The notes under the pieces were generated by a model that saw only the letters and a program-made list of their open reading frames with translations, searched no databases and was not told the origin of the DNA. Shown piece after piece: positions 10,531 to 22,635 of a stretch of DNA of 64,000 nucleotides. The stretch is taken from positions 3,286,001-3,350,000 of the forward strand of contig JAPXFQ010000364.1 of assembly GCA_028564705.1 (NCBI GenBank). The letters are read 5' to 3'. The translations under genes and the position numbers were made by a program. Each line of letters starts with the position of its first letter. Position 1 is the stretch's first letter. The DNA comes from Apricaphanius iberus. Lineage: Eukaryota > Chordata > Actinopteri > Cyprinodontiformes > Aphaniidae.

Positions 10531-12511
10531 AGAAAGTATAATTGTTTTCTGAGAATTTATTTCATATTTCTTCTTTTTTTAAGTCTTACCTCTGGTATGC
10601 AACCTTTATTATAGAAAGAGTAAAAATGTATCTGAAACCAATAAGAATTAAACTGAAACCAAACATTTTCAACAAACTTCACAAACCAACTAATCAAAAG
10701 TAAAATAGAATTGAAAATCTTAAATCAAAACTTAATTAACAAAAAAAAAAAAATTTAAACAATGAAATTATCGGTAATATGCCATTTTAAGCAATCTTTT
10801 TTTCCTGAACGGCAAACAGGTTTTGTTAAAGGAGTCAAAGTTTGCAAAATATTCATCCAGGCAGTCATGTTTGAAGGTGATTCTCCCCTCTCTTATTTCC
10901 ATAGACAGAAAGATAATTGTACAGTTAACACCTTTGGCCCCCAAAATGTCTTTGGTACAGCTGCAAATACACATTTTTACAATGTAACTGGCAGCGCATT
11001 GTTGACAAATCTTGGCATTGTTTTTGTTTTCTGATAGTGTATCAAATATTCATCAAAAAGCCTGTTTTTTTATAAATAGTAGACTTAGACAACCACGATA
11101 TTTAATATACAATATCTCTTCAAGTGCAACAGAATTATCGACCAATAAAGTTACAGATTTCTACAATTAAAGCTGTTTATTCTTTTTTTAAGATATTAAA
11201 AATTAGATAAGGATTAGTAGGCGATAATCATTAACATTAAAACCGTTAAACCATCTCTCTTAAAAAAAAAAAAGAAATGAGAAACTATATCAAGTAGAAA
11301 ACTGTGCTGATATGATGACCGTCACCCATTTCCTCTGGTGTTTTATAGGAAACAAATGAGCTGAGTTTGGCAAGTAAGCTCTATAAAAGGGCCATGAAGT
11401 GAAAGTTGGTGTTTGATTTAGTTCTCCAACTGGCAAAGAGTTTTTCCAGTCTGGGTTTCCTCAGACAACCCACCCTGATGAGGACTGGAGCTCGGTGAGA
11501 TATTTTGTTCCAGAGTCTCATGAAATGTTCTGAAAATTGGTGCACACATTATCAGGGAGGAAGAGAAGCATGTAAAAAGGCAAATGTCTGGGAGCATCAT
11601 GGAAAACAGTGTCACTGCTGACTGTAGGAGGTACTATTCACAGTGACAGCGCTTTGACGAAGAAGGGAGATGAGTACACTGCCAGTTTTCCTTTCTGCTG
11701 GATGTTTCCATGACCACCAATGCTCTTTTTTAATGAAGCACTAATCCAGCAGGGTACTTAAACAGAGAGACAGTATGGCCACTGGCAGTCAAGGATTTTA
11801 GCTGAAAATGATGTGTGGGTGTGTGTTTGTTGATGGCTGTATTTTTTGTGGGTCCTTAGCAGTATGTAATCAATCAGATTGTCAATCAGAGCACAAGTCA
11901 GGACCGTGTAAAGTTTTTGCTGTTAGACTATAGGGCTAGAGTTATTTAAAGGCCATCTGTCATAGCTCCATGAATCTGTAAGTAGGAAGTTACATGAGAG
12001 GAAAAAATATAGTGTTATATCTAACTACAAAAGAATTATAAAATACTCGCATAAGCAAATACATCAAGCTGGGTATTGACAAACAAGTCCAAGAAAATTC
12101 CAGTCATGCTATTGTAATACAGATATCTCACAGACATCGTAACCCAGAACAAAAAGAGAATGCATGCAGTAAATATTTGTTTCAAAAACATACATAACTA
12201 ATAAAAATGAAAACACAAGAATTTTTTACTTCCTTATTAAAAGTGTTGCCTAAACTGGGGATAACACACACACACCACACACGCACACAAACACATAAAA
12301 TCCAGCACCAGTGCATATGAACTAAATGTTACCACAGATCTATTTAGCAGATGTCTGGCATCCCTCAGCGTGAAGCCGCATTTAATTTGATTATTTTCCA
12401 TTATTCTCAGTGGAGACACTTAGGAAATGTTTTGGTCTTATTTTTTACACACATAAAGCAGTTTGAGGGTTTTGTTTAGGCTTGCATTTGCATTTTACCT
12501 CTCTGAATGGC
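10531..12511. other. Intergenic, no gene seen
   Basis: AT-rich sequence with small A runs. No frame with coding features and no element with paired ends was found. Confidence 0.5.
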
Positions 12512-12512
12512 T

Positions 12513-12577
<65 letters not shown>

Positions 12578-12598
12578 GACAGACAGATAGATAGATGT
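12512..12598. repeat. GATA tetranucleotide microsatellite
   Basis: About fifteen GATA units are followed by GACA-variant units and a short return to GATA. GATA/GACA repeats are common in fish and usually polymorphic. Confidence 0.95.
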
Positions 12599-13344
12599 AT
12601 TTGGGCCCTGGTGTGAGTAGATCATAATTTCAGCATGTCTTCTGCCTGAAGCCACCTCTGTACCCCTCAGTAAGTGCTAACACATTTGTCAGATCACATT
12701 GGGAGTAAACACTTCAGCTAAATACAGATCCTCTATTAATTTCCTTAATTTAAACCAGCCTCTCATGGATCCAGCAGTGTGACAGGTTAGTTTTGCAAAG
12801 CAACAACAGGCTGAAAGACACAGCAAAACATGGATGAGGAACTGTCAAATGTAACAGGAACTCAACGGCATCTCTAGTCGATGCTCAGCTTTGTGTCTCT
12901 TCAGCAACAGACGCTGTTTTCAACCAGTAGGTGTGAACAGGTGGGAAACGAAATTACATCATGTTCTTTCACACTACTTCTGTACTTTCCACTAATTTTT
13001 TTCAATATTAGGCTTAATTAAAAAATATAATTAGCTGTATTTTTATAAATTTCTATTTATCTATTTGTAATCTGTTTTAATGTGATACCTTTTATTTGCA
13101 AAGTTTAATTACTTAATTTCCTTTCCAGAGGTGAGGCAGTGCAAGAGAAATACTAACGAAAATCTACTAAACAAAATCTCAACCCATCCCACTGAAGTGC
13201 TGAAATGCTTTATTGCAGATACTGATTTGCTTCAAAAAGTAATTATGTGTGTCTATTCTTTCTTCGTCTTTCTTTAATCAGCAAAAACAGGTCTCAGGTG
13301 GGTTGTGTCAGTAGAACGGAGTCCAATCATTCATTTTAGATGTT

Positions 13345-13635
13345 TCACTGTCTTGCATCACTGACAGACAGCTGACGACTCACATCTCCAGAGGGACTGT
13401 GCAGTGCAGCTGAAACCTCATACTGCATGATGCCTTCATCTCTCTGTTTTAAGTGCAGCCTACGATAAATCAGCTTGCGAGATGGGGCTTTCAGGTTGTT
13501 TTTACCAAATTCATGAAGTAGTGGAAACACTGTGAAAGTGTAAAAGAAAGCGAAGCATCCGCTTGCGAAATTCGCCCAGAGGAAGAGCAATTGAGCATAA
13601 TGAACAGATTGGTTACTATTTTTTAGACTGAGCTG
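13345..13635 (-). other. Orphan 97-codon exon-like frame with a membrane segment
   Basis: A minus-strand frame runs from a TTGTTCTTCAG acceptor-like site to a TGA stop, 291 nt with no interruption. The predicted 96 residues have a strongly hydrophobic stretch (LLFLWANFASGCFAFFYTF, about residues 19-37). A basic segment (APSRKLIYRRLHLK) follows, then a serine-rich tail ending SVSDARQ. This would suit the cytosolic C terminus of a membrane protein. I do not recognise the family. It is on the same strand as cyp19a1a and lies 0.57 kb beyond the cyp19a1a stop, past the candidate poly(A) sites. It may be the last exon of an unknown gene, a retrocopy remnant, or chance. Confidence 0.35.
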
Positions 13636-13776
13636 CTGAAGAACAAAACTACAGACCTTTCAGAGGTACTACAGCGCCCTCTACTGATTAATTTCTTCAA
13701 ATACAAAAAATATGATTTTTGTTTTTTGCTTTTCTAAATGTAAAATACACTACAGATGTTCTAACCTACATGTGCT

Positions 13777-13809
13777 TTTATTAAAATCAGTTCCTCTTAA
13801 TATTTTATT
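13777..13809 (-). terminator. Candidate cyp19a1a poly(A) signals
   Basis: Two AATAAA hexamers on the minus strand (TTTATT on plus at 13777-13782 and 13804-13809) lie about 400 nt beyond the cyp19a1a stop codon. They are the nearest canonical signals I found, implying a 3' UTR of about 0.4 kb. Confidence 0.4.
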
Positions 13810-14206
13810 TTCAGACAACTTAACATCCACTAATTTCTCTGTCATTAATGCAATAATCTCTATTTGCAGGATCATTATCAATATTTTTTTTGTTGTGGAT
13901 ATAAATATGAATGATCTATTACAATAGTTATTTAGACTAGTTGCATTAACAGTTTTCCTTGCCCTTGCCATATGTCATTTTTATAATAAAACATAAACTC
14001 ACACTCTTGACAAAATAATTTACATTTACTTCAGAGTTACCACATAGACACCTACATTTAACACCGTTAATAACAACATAAGTAAAAGCACACAATATAT
14101 GACTCATAAAATGAAACGGCACTGCTTTGTACAGACATAAGACAATAAAAAAGTGTAGGGATCGGGAGCATAGTTATATAACATATCTGAAAAGTAAAGG
14201 TTCACT

Positions 14207-17041
14207 TTAAGGTGTTTGCCCGCTTCCTCTTTGTCTGGGTAAGAATGTCATGCTGAGCTGCCCAGCCTCCTCGTGATGCTCCACAGGCTGCTGGGAAAGG
14301 TTGTTGGTCTGTGGAAGGCAGTCCAGGGTCAGGCCCTCGTGGGGGCAGACGGAGTACTGCGAGAGCAGAGTTGCCAGGATGGATTTCATCATCACCATGG
14401 CGATATGCTTGCCGACGCAGGCACGAGGGCCCGAGCCGAATGGCTGGAAGTAACGGCGAGGCGTCTGGAAGAGGAGAAGCAGTATGTTGAAGAGGAGGAA
14501 GGAGCAGGGAGTTGGCTGAAACCATTGTCAAGTTATAAAGAACTGCAAAACTTTAAAGCTGCAGTCTTTCACTCTGGGGGGGTCATTGTAATCATTTGAC
14601 AATAAGTGTATTCCTGTTTCTCTGAGAATGTGGGTCTAACATTTAAACTCTTTATCCATCATAATTCTTCCTTCCAGCAGTAAGCAAATTGTCCCCAGTC
14701 TAAATAAGCAAAAAGTTTAAATTCTGTCCTCAGGTTTTCCTTTCTAAAGCTTATTTTTTGCACACTGAAGATCTCCCCAAATATCTTTCTTAAAGTTCAG
14801 CCAAGTATCTTAATTAGGTTTTAGTCTTGTTTTCCTTCAATCGGTCATCTCTACTAACTAATAACGACAGCAAAAAGAGAAAAAATATGACCAAAATCTA
14901 AAAAAAATTGTTTTTGAAACATGTACATTCTCACCACTCACATTTTTCTGAAAGTTCTCCAGACTAAATTCATCGGCTTTGTGGAAAAACTCAGTTCGGT
15001 GCATGCGACCAGTATTCAGGATGATATTTGTTCCCTTTGGGACCCTGTAGCCATCTATGACATCATCTGACAGGGCTCGTCGCATGGTGAAGTCCACCAC
15101 TGGATGGAAACGTAGGCACTCGTTGATGAAACTCTCCAGCACCTGCAGCTTCTGAAGGTCCCCATTCTGCAGCTGTCGGTCACCTTCAAAGATATAAAAC
15201 TCAGTTTGTTATCAGAAGCTAGGATATTTTACTGCTAATGGTTTCTAGCATACAATGAAAGATGACTGTAGAAGGGTAATAATATGTTTGAACAGATTCC
15301 AGGATTCAATGTGACATGGGATAATATTATTGCTTTGCTAGTTAAAAACATCTGATTGCCAGACTTTAATTAAATCTAAATTAATAAATTCAAGATAAAA
15401 ACATCAAGTGCTCATAGTTTTATCAGGCAAAACTACAAAATGAATCATTTGCAACCTCCTGTGCCTCTTCAGTACGCTGAGTGGCTCACCTATGACCGTG
15501 TCTATCTCCTGCAGCAGCTGCAGCTCCACGTGGGGGTTTTGTTTAAGGAGCAGCAGCATGAAGAAGAGGCTGATAGATAGAGTGTCTGGAGCCGCAATCA
15601 CCATCTCCAGCACACATTGCCTCACATTCTCAGCCGACAACTCGCCATGGTTCTGAAAACACACAAAGATAAAAAGGGTTTGTAAGAAAAAAAATGGCAA
15701 GGCTTTGTTTGGAAATAAGCAACAATACATTATTTTACTAACTTGTGCAAATATGAGGTCTGCTGTGAAGTTGATGTCCAGCTTATCTGCCTGCTCCATT
15801 TCCCTTCTTTTTTGTTCTACAAGGCTTTCTATGGCATCCTGCAGCTCCTGGCTGTAGGAAGATAAATGAATGCTGCCTTTAAAGATTATTAAAAATAACA
15901 CCTTTGATCTGAACACATGTATATGGCAGCGCAATGACTCACGCTGCTGTCTTGTGTCTTTGGTGAATCCAGCTAAACTTGAAATAGATGTCAGGTTTAA
16001 TCAACACCGTCTGCCATGTGTCAAAATACCTGTGAATCTTCAGCAGCAACTCTTTTTCTGGAGATGACACAACTGATTAGCTGAAATGTGTTCTGAATCA
16101 ACACTTCTTTGTTTCATGAGTTGGCTGGCTATATTCACCATCGAGAGGGACACCCAGGAAGAGTCTGTTGGAGATGTCAACCACAGTGCAGCGCAGCAAA
16201 CTGAGGATGTCCACATGAGCCAAGCTTTCCAGGTTGTCCAGGTGGGTCTGTGTAGAGGACACGCAAACGTCCACCGTCTGCTGTAGACTGGGACCTGTTA
16301 GGGCTAAAACAGGAATTTTGTTGTTGTTGTTGTTTTGACTCATTATCATGTTAATTCTCTGCACTCTGCAGAGCTGGTCTGAAGCTCTAACATGATACCT
16401 TTGGCAAAATAGGTCCGGATCTTTTTCCACAGAACTATGTTGTTGTTAAAGATGATGCCTCTTTCGTTCATGCCGAGGCAGCTGAGTCCTGGTTTGCTCC
16501 CGAAACGGGAGGTATATTTCCCATTTTTCAGAACATGATTAACTGCTGAGGCCCTGATGAAAAAAGGGATAGATAAATTGTTAAATTTGAGAGGATTTAT
16601 ACATTATAATCAACATTAATGGAGAAAACCAACCTGCTGAGTATGAGGGTCTCCTCTCCATTGATCCACACTCTGACAATGTCTCCATACTTCTTATTAT
16701 AGTAGTTGCTTGCCGTGCCTATCCCAGTCCAGATAAATCTTAAATATGACAAAAGTGGACCCAAACCCAGGCAGAACGAAGGACCTGTTGTGGTAAATGA
16801 CAATAAATGTATTGGAGGTTGTGTTAAAATTATTGGTAAAATGATGATAGGCTAACAAATTAGGCCCAAACCTACCTGGAACCGTGTTTTTCTCCATGTG
16901 ACTCCAAGCCACCACCAGCAGACAAACAAGAAGAATGAGGGTTCTTGTTGCAATCGGAATTCCAGGAGACAGGCTTTCAGTGGCATTTAGGGAAAGAGAG
17001 ACCAGGTCTGCCACCATACCATCGAGATCCACAGCAATCAT
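14207..17041 (-). CDS. cyp19a1a: Aromatase, cyp19a1a (complete, nine exons)
   Basis: Cytochrome P450 aromatase of the ER membrane converts androgens to estrogens. The coding exons, in transcript order, are 17041-16876, 16784-16634, 16553-16399, 16303-16139, 16057-15943, 15851-15743, 15652-15490, 15183-14942 and 14464-14207. They join in frame through GT-AG introns to 507 residues, close to the length usual in fish. The N-terminal anchor is about residues 34-46 ([13 protein letters not shown]). The I-helix block is AAPDTLS (Asp310, Thr311). The K-helix ExxR is Glu363 to Arg366. The heme loop is [10 protein letters not shown] with Cys438. All catalytic landmarks are intact and there is no frameshift. 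The ovarian a-type paralogue is inferred from the gldn/dmxl2 neighbours and the sequence style. The start at 17041 gives the usual fish N terminus; an in-frame ATG nine codons wide also exists at residue 9. gldn is divergent, 8.6 kb away. Confidence 0.97.
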
Positions 17042-17153
17042 GGTCCCACCGCAGGTAGAGCTCAAATCCATAAGAAGAAGGGTATAAAACAACATCAATG
17101 TAGCTCCTCGGATCTGGTGAGTGTAAAATGATGAAAGCTGTCTTGGCTTTCCC

Positions 17154-17159
17154 TTTATA
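17154..17159 (-). promoter_or_regulatory. cyp19a1a TATA box
   Basis: Minus-strand CTATAAAGGG lies 113 bp upstream of the cyp19a1a ATG. Transcription would start near 17125 and give a 5' UTR of about 85 nt, which fits fish ovarian aromatase genes. A weaker TTTATACC lies nearer to the ATG (about 17080-17088) and is less likely. Confidence 0.65.
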
Positions 17160-17183
17160 GGTTCTCCGAGCTGGTGACGAGCC

Positions 17184-17232
17184 AGGTCAGGGTAAATCAA
17201 AAGCCACAACATCTTTGAAAAATGGTAAACAA
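17184..17232 (-). promoter_or_regulatory. Candidate nuclear-receptor half-site and forkhead site
   Basis: Just upstream of the TATA box the plus strand reads CCAGGTCA (AGGTCA at 17184-17189), a nuclear-receptor half-site that SF-1-type receptors can use. It also reads GTAAACAA at 17225-17232, a forkhead consensus. SF-1 and Foxl2 are established activators of fish cyp19a1a. Use of these exact sites is inference. Confidence 0.4.
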
Positions 17233-17912
17233 TACAGAGTAGACTTTGATAAGCTGGATTTGAGCCTGTGGCCTTGAGAGTACAGGTCTTAGTTGAACGG
17301 GTGCATGTTGGCATGAGCTTTTGTTTGACATTTTTCAGATAAGAAGCATCAGAGATCCTTTGAACATCGAGGAATGTGATCCTACACACAACAGCTGGCT
17401 TGAGAGCTTATGGGAACCCTTGTGTTATTGCTGCCGTTATGGGAGGTTTAGGTGTTTTTTAACAGGCGGAGCACGGGTGGCAAAGTTGAAGCGGAATAGA
17501 ACAAACTCCCTTTTTGTTTAATTGGATCTTTAGCTTTCAATGCTGTCAGATCAGGAGTTCTAACAGTTTTTTAATGAATTCCTGAAATTCCTGTTTTTTC
17601 CAGCTTTCATTGACATAATACGTTAGTAGAACATGAGTTTTCTTTAAGCTGACTCCTTATGTTGCAATGCATCACTAAAATAAAAAGTTTTGTCATTGAA
17701 ATAAGGATTTAAAGATCTGACTCTAAGGTATAAATAGGACTAAAAAATGGCTTTTTATTAAACATTTGTGTATACCACCAACAATTTTTATATATTTGGT
17801 TCAAAGTTGATCTAAAACATCTGCTTTCCATTTTTTAATTCATTCACACGCTAAGCAACTTAAGCTCATGGATCTTAGGGTTGTTCCCTTACTTTAACTG
17901 TGTACTTCCACT
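17233..17912. other. cyp19a1a upstream region, no gene seen
   Basis: AT-rich sequence between the core promoter and the hAT insertion. No coding frame and no repeat with clear ends was found. It presumably carries further distal promoter elements. Confidence 0.5.
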
Positions 17913-18654
17913 TAGAGCTGAAGATCTTTGCCCGGACCCATCGGGACCTGTCAAACTCCGATGGGTCGGGCTGGGTTCAGGCTTAATTTCTATAATTGTC
18001 CACAGGCTCGGGTCGGGCTCGGGCTTTAGTGGTCAGCTGATCATTTCATTAGTGCAATAATTTATTATAAAGCACAGCAGTGGGTCACTGTCAAGATGTT
18101 GCATGCGCACCACATCTGTCATGATGTGAAAGACACACTCCTCTCAGATCAAAACATGAAACATGCTCTGACTGCTGCGCTGGGCTCTCACAGAAAATGC
18201 TGAAGTTTAAATGCACCATTACCAGACATCCCAAATCTCAAGTTGCAGAAGTCTCCTGCATTTTAATAGCAGCTCCCTGATGCCCAAACGTCAGATAAAA
18301 TCTCCTGAAATCTAGAGCAAGCAGTCAAGAGCACACACAGAAACGCTTACAGGCGAGACAGACTTTCACGCAACAGAACCAAGCAGGTAAAGTTTCATGT
18401 AGCTTCAGATAACAGGCCTATTTGATCGGAATTTCAAACACTTATCCAGTAAATTAAAAACCTGCCGGTCACGTTGTCTGGTGCCAGTTTTTTCTAGCAG
18501 AAACTCAGTTGTGGGACTTTTTAATAATGTTGTGCTGTAATTGGGTTCGTGTTTTAATAAGCTGTCAAAGAAAATATACTTTTCAGGCTCTGGCTGAACT
18601 CTCTTGGGCTCGGGTCCAGTTGTTTCCAAATTTTAAGGCTATATTACAGCTCTA
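17913..18654. mobile_element. Non-autonomous hAT element with 8-bp TSD
   Basis: The element starts TAGAGCTG and ends CAGCTCTA, a short terminal inverted repeat. It is flanked by perfect 8-bp direct repeats CTTCCACT at 17905-17912 and 18655-18662, the hallmark of hAT transposition. The interior has repeated GGGTCGGGCTCGGGC-type motifs near both ends and no transposase. Its left end is about 0.87 kb upstream of the aromatase ATG. The tandem-duplication breakpoint at 18628 falls inside its right end. Confidence 0.8.
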
Positions 18655-21076
18655 CTTCCACTATATTCAAATTTGTATTTTATTTTTTTTTTCGTGGGGA
18701 GGTGGGGGGGTTAATGCCTTTGTCTTGGTGAGCCTAAACTTTATTAACACCTATTACCTATTGCTGTTCCTGCACACCTTGGGATGGAAATGCTCACCCA
18801 TTTCTTAGTAATCACATATGGGTTGTTGCAGAGGTTATAGTCATGAGGTTTTGCATTTTGGCCTCAGACAGATGAGTCTTCATGGGGGTTTAGATGTTGA
18901 CCTGTCAGCTATTGGAGGAGAGCCTGCAGTTAATGCAGCAGCAGGTGCCACGACACCTGTCTTTTTGCACACATCAAGCTCTTTAGAACACATCTAACCA
19001 GCTTTTCATACCTGCAACTCTTTCTTGGATTTCTGCCACTGTTATGGTAAGTGGATTCTGTTCAGGGAGGTTGCTGTGGTCCTCTCTCAGGCTAAGTCCA
19101 CACTAAGGCTAGGTCCACACTAAGCCGATAAGGTTATACGGGGAGTTAGACGCCTAATGTTATCCACTCAACACGAGCATTTACGCCCTTACGACCTTCC
19201 GAAGGTACTTCACTCAGCCGTTATAATTGATTTTGGGGTTGCCTTGCACTCATTCTCACTATGGGGCTCCAAGCCCAATCTCTGGTTAGGAAGTTGGTAT
19301 ATTCTTCTATATCAGTCTTAAGTTGCGATAGAAGTTGTCATTTGTGGATGTTGGGACATTGAGCTATTAGCTACTTTTCAGTCAACCGTGACCGTGAGTT
19401 TCAAAGTAACGATTCAGCCCACATTCTTTTCGTGTAACCTATCTGACTAGGGTTACTTGAGTAGTAGCATTCCAACAGAGCCTTGTTCTCGCATTTTGCC
19501 CATCTCTGCCATGTTCCAGTAGCCCATTTTTCAATCAATTTTTCACCATTTCCATCAAGATGTTCTGGTTCCCCAGCACCTGACGTAGATCTTGCTTTTC
19601 ATTGTTATGAATTATTTTTTAAGTTGATGTTTTTTTGTTTTTTTATTTATCTGTTTTCTTAATTTAAGCAACTGTGAAGCACTTTGAATTGCCTTGTGTA
19701 TGAATTGTGCTCTACAAATAAACTTGCTTTGCCTGGCCTTGCCTTTTGCCAGGCGACGTATGAGCTGGCATCTCATGGGTTTATTGTTTAATTGTCTTTC
19801 ATCATGGTATGAGGTAGGCAGTAGTGAGAAGGGTCTAATTTAATAATTTAAGACAAATTCGAAAGTGTTTGACTTATATTTTTCCCTTTGCTGTGCTTCA
19901 TCACTTTGCATGAAAGGCTCTGTCAGTTCACTCACCGCCCACATTCGAATTCAAGACTGTGAATGGTTTAAATGGACGACTGTGCGCTTAGGGCCAACTA
20001 CAATAACCGAGGCCTGTGTGATGGCTAAGACCAAGATTGTTCTGCATGATTAAGCAGCAACAGCCCCTCCGTAAACGTTTTTCAGGGTTCAGGGTTGTGG
20101 TCAATCACAGCTTTGTTTTTACTACATGTGAACAAACAAGATTAGTTAATGGTTTAACTGTTATTTTTCAGAAGATGAACAAAGTCCAGAAAAAATGTTT
20201 TCTTTTGTCTTGCAGCAAAAATATATTATCCTACAACTTTAGAACCACTGGCTGGATATTAAGTTGCCCATATTTTATTTATAAAAACATGAAAGATGTG
20301 CTGCTCTAATGTATCTGTTTGTAGCATTGGAAGCACTGGACTGACTCACAAATCCCATTTGAACAGACATCAGTTAAAGCCAATTAATTCCATGCTGCAA
20401 GATTTAACAGAGAAACCTTGAAACATGTATCTTTTCAAGTTTGTAAGGGCTTGGGGGGTTGGTTGGAAGATATGATAATGGAGAAAAGATTACCTCAGCC
20501 CTAAACTGCTCTCTCATAAAAACAGTTGAGATAGGAGCCAGCGAGAGAGCTGCTTTATGGTTTACTCTTCATTTTGCCATAAAATTCACTTGCACATTAG
20601 AACTACCTTTTGAATCTTTGAGGCATCTTTATCCTCAGTCTCACATGATTCAATATAAAGTCAAAAAGTTTTTTGTCTGGTAAAGTTGTCTTCGAATTGA
20701 ACCATTTACAATGTTTTAACAGTTTCAATTCCTTTCTTAGATAAAAAAAGCAGTGTTTTAAACTGGAGGATGGGCATTTCCGTTTAAGATGGCCTCTCTG
20801 AACTGTTCCAGATAAACTTTCATAAAACTCGACCTTGGAAGCACTGAGTAGGAGGATGAACTCTCTTTGAATAAACACCAGGTTATCTCTGTATTCTTCA
20901 ACTCCTATGTCTATTTCCCTGGAAGAAGAGATGAAGATGCTCACCTTGTTCTGCAGGAAAAGTCATTAATTTGAAAACATCACTGTTTGCTTTCTAATTT
21001 TAGAACACCAGCTTTTGCAATTTCTAAAACATCCCCATATTAGGCTACCTGCAAGGTCCAGCATTGCACATTTTCC
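18628..21076. repeat. Tandem segmental duplication, unit A (2.45 kb)
   Basis: This unit and the next (21077-24535) are collinear direct copies that differ at only a few bases per few hundred. Unit A starts with the last 27 bp of the hAT element. It contains decayed LINE sequence on minus, a truncated left end of the DNA element that is complete in unit B, a LINE 3' tail on plus, and unique AT-rich DNA. Relative to B it lacks about 1.0 kb at roughly 19188. The sequence TTTCC occurs at the left edge, the A/B junction and the right edge of B. Confidence 0.9.
19604..19745 (+). repeat. LINE 3' tail (copy in unit A)
   Basis: A block with GTGAAGCACTTTGAATTGCC and CTCTACAAATAAACTTGC, then a CCTTG-like tandem tail, is the 3' terminus of a teleost LINE. 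An almost identical copy at 23065-23205 belongs to unit B. Confidence 0.65.
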
Positions 21077-21537
21077 AAATTTTAAGGCTATATTACAGCT
21101 CTACTTCCACTATATTCAAATTTGTATTTTTTTTTTTTCGTGGGGTGGGTGGGGGGGTTAATGCCTTTGTCTTGGTGAGCCTAAACTTTATTAACACCTA
21201 TTACCTATTGCTGTTCCTGCACACCTTGGGATGGAAATGCTCACCCATTTCTTAGTAATCACATATGGGTTGTTGCAGAGGTTATAGTCATGAGGTTTTG
21301 AATTTTGGCCTCAGACAGATGAGTTTTCATGGGGGTTTAGATGTTGACCTGTCAGCTATTGGAGGAGAGCCTGCAGTTAATGCAGCAGCAGGTGCCACGA
21401 CACCTGTCTTTTTGCACACATCAAGCTCTTTAGAACACATCTAACCAGCTTTTCATACCTGCAACTCTTTCTTGGATTTCTGCCACTGTTATGGTAAGTG
21501 GATTCTGTTCAGGGAGGTTGCTGTGGTCCTCTCTCAG

Positions 21538-22139
21538 GCTAAGTCCACACTAAGGCTAGGTCCACACTAAGCCGATAAGGTTATACGGGGAGTTAGACGC
21601 CTAATGTTATCCACTCAACACGAGCATTTACGCCCCGTTTAAGGTCCGTTTAAGGTCCCATGATTGCGCAATCCCATACCGACCTGTGCAAATACTGGTC
21701 ATATGCGAAAAGACGCACGGAACACGCGTACAATCTACGTGACGCCAGCGCCTATATAATATATACAAGAACCTCTACAGCACAGTACATATCTGCTTGT
21801 CCCGTTAACCGAAGAGAACAATAGCTGCTCAGAAGAAGAGAGAGTTTTTGGTGTGGACAGACGACGAGATCGATTTATTACTCTTCGCTGTTGTCTTTGT
21901 CTGTAGTGTCGTATTGTTAATGACGCAGCATTCATTGACGCCACTTCCTTTCATTATCCGGGGAAGCTGTCCACACTAGCTCATTTAGCCGTTGAATTAA
22001 GATTTACACGGCTCTCTTACCCAGCTAATAGTTATCCGGCCACAGACCTTAAACGATGCCGGGTTAGTGTGGACGATAGGGGGGTGTAGACTAAATAATT
22101 ATACGTTTAAGGCATTATCCGGCTTAGTGTGGACGTGGC
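21538..22139 (+). mobile_element. Non-autonomous DNA transposon with SANT-like ORF remnant
   Basis: Inverted ends share TCCACACTAAGCCG (left, with a tandem second copy) and its complement CGGCTTAGTGTGGA (right). Direct repeats CTCAG flank it at 21533-21537 and 22140-22144. The plus strand at about 21826-21900 reads KKREFLVWTDDEIDLLLFAV, the start of a SANT/Myb-like domain seen in fish Harbinger-type and related transposons, and then decays. Unit A keeps only the left end (19091 to about 19188). Confidence 0.6.
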
Positions 22140-22353
22140 CTCAGAGATACCAGCCACTGAGCACTGCTATTATGTGCTGGCTCCTTTCCGTATATGCTCT
22201 TCCAGTATGTTTCAGTTTCCAGCGTTGGTGGGTCTACTCTGCTGCTATTGCCTTGCCACTTGAGTGCACACTTTCACAGGTTGAGCTGCGAACAGCCTGT
22301 GTATTCGTCTGGCTTCAATGTCTTTCATGTACCTCTGTGGGTGGCTGGCCAAG

Positions 22354-22635
22354 TCATGGAGCCTTTGTTTGGCAGTTTGATGGCTTCAGGTATGGGCATC
22401 TGGCTGTACCCCTTTTCATTACACCCCTCTGGGCCTCTGTCAAATGACTCACTTCTCTCCAAGTTGCCTTGAATTTAGCTTCCAAATATCTTTTCCATGC
22501 TGGGTATTGTTTCTCATGGATACCATTGTTGCTCTTATAGCCAAACATCTCAAGGACCTTTGCAGCTGAGATGAAAATCAGCTCATTAGTTTCAGTGATT
22601 GTTGTGATTGGGATCGTCATCACTGCTGCATTCAC
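22354..22635 (-). pseudogene. LINE ORF fragment interrupted by the DNA element
   Basis: The minus-strand frame reads ETNELIFISAAKVLEMFGY, then YPAWKRYLEAKFKATWREV, then LTEAQRGVMKR. This is the region before the reverse-transcriptase core in a family of animal non-LTR elements. The continuation lies beyond the inserted DNA transposon at about 21340-21537 (minus) and reads EIQERVAGMKSW before decaying. The same downstream part is present in unit A (about 18890-19090). Inactive. Confidence 0.55.

Noticed and set aside
10100..10531. A 143-residue plus frame.
   Set aside because: Its first half is the antisense of the SINE at 9914-10284. Only the later BED-like start was kept, as a transposon remnant.
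14202..14599. Open frames of about 108 residues on plus and in a second minus frame.
   Set aside because: They are shadows of cyp19a1a exon 9, whose true frame carries the heme loop.
16697..17389. A 230-residue minus frame read as one long protein.
   Set aside because: It reads through 5' flanking DNA, exon 1 and intron 1 of cyp19a1a. The real start is the ATG at 17041 and the exon ends at 16876.
19865..20309. Pairs of plus-strand frames repeated almost identically at 23321-23765.
   Set aside because: The repetition is due to the tandem duplication. The frames have no domain, no splice context and AT-rich composition.
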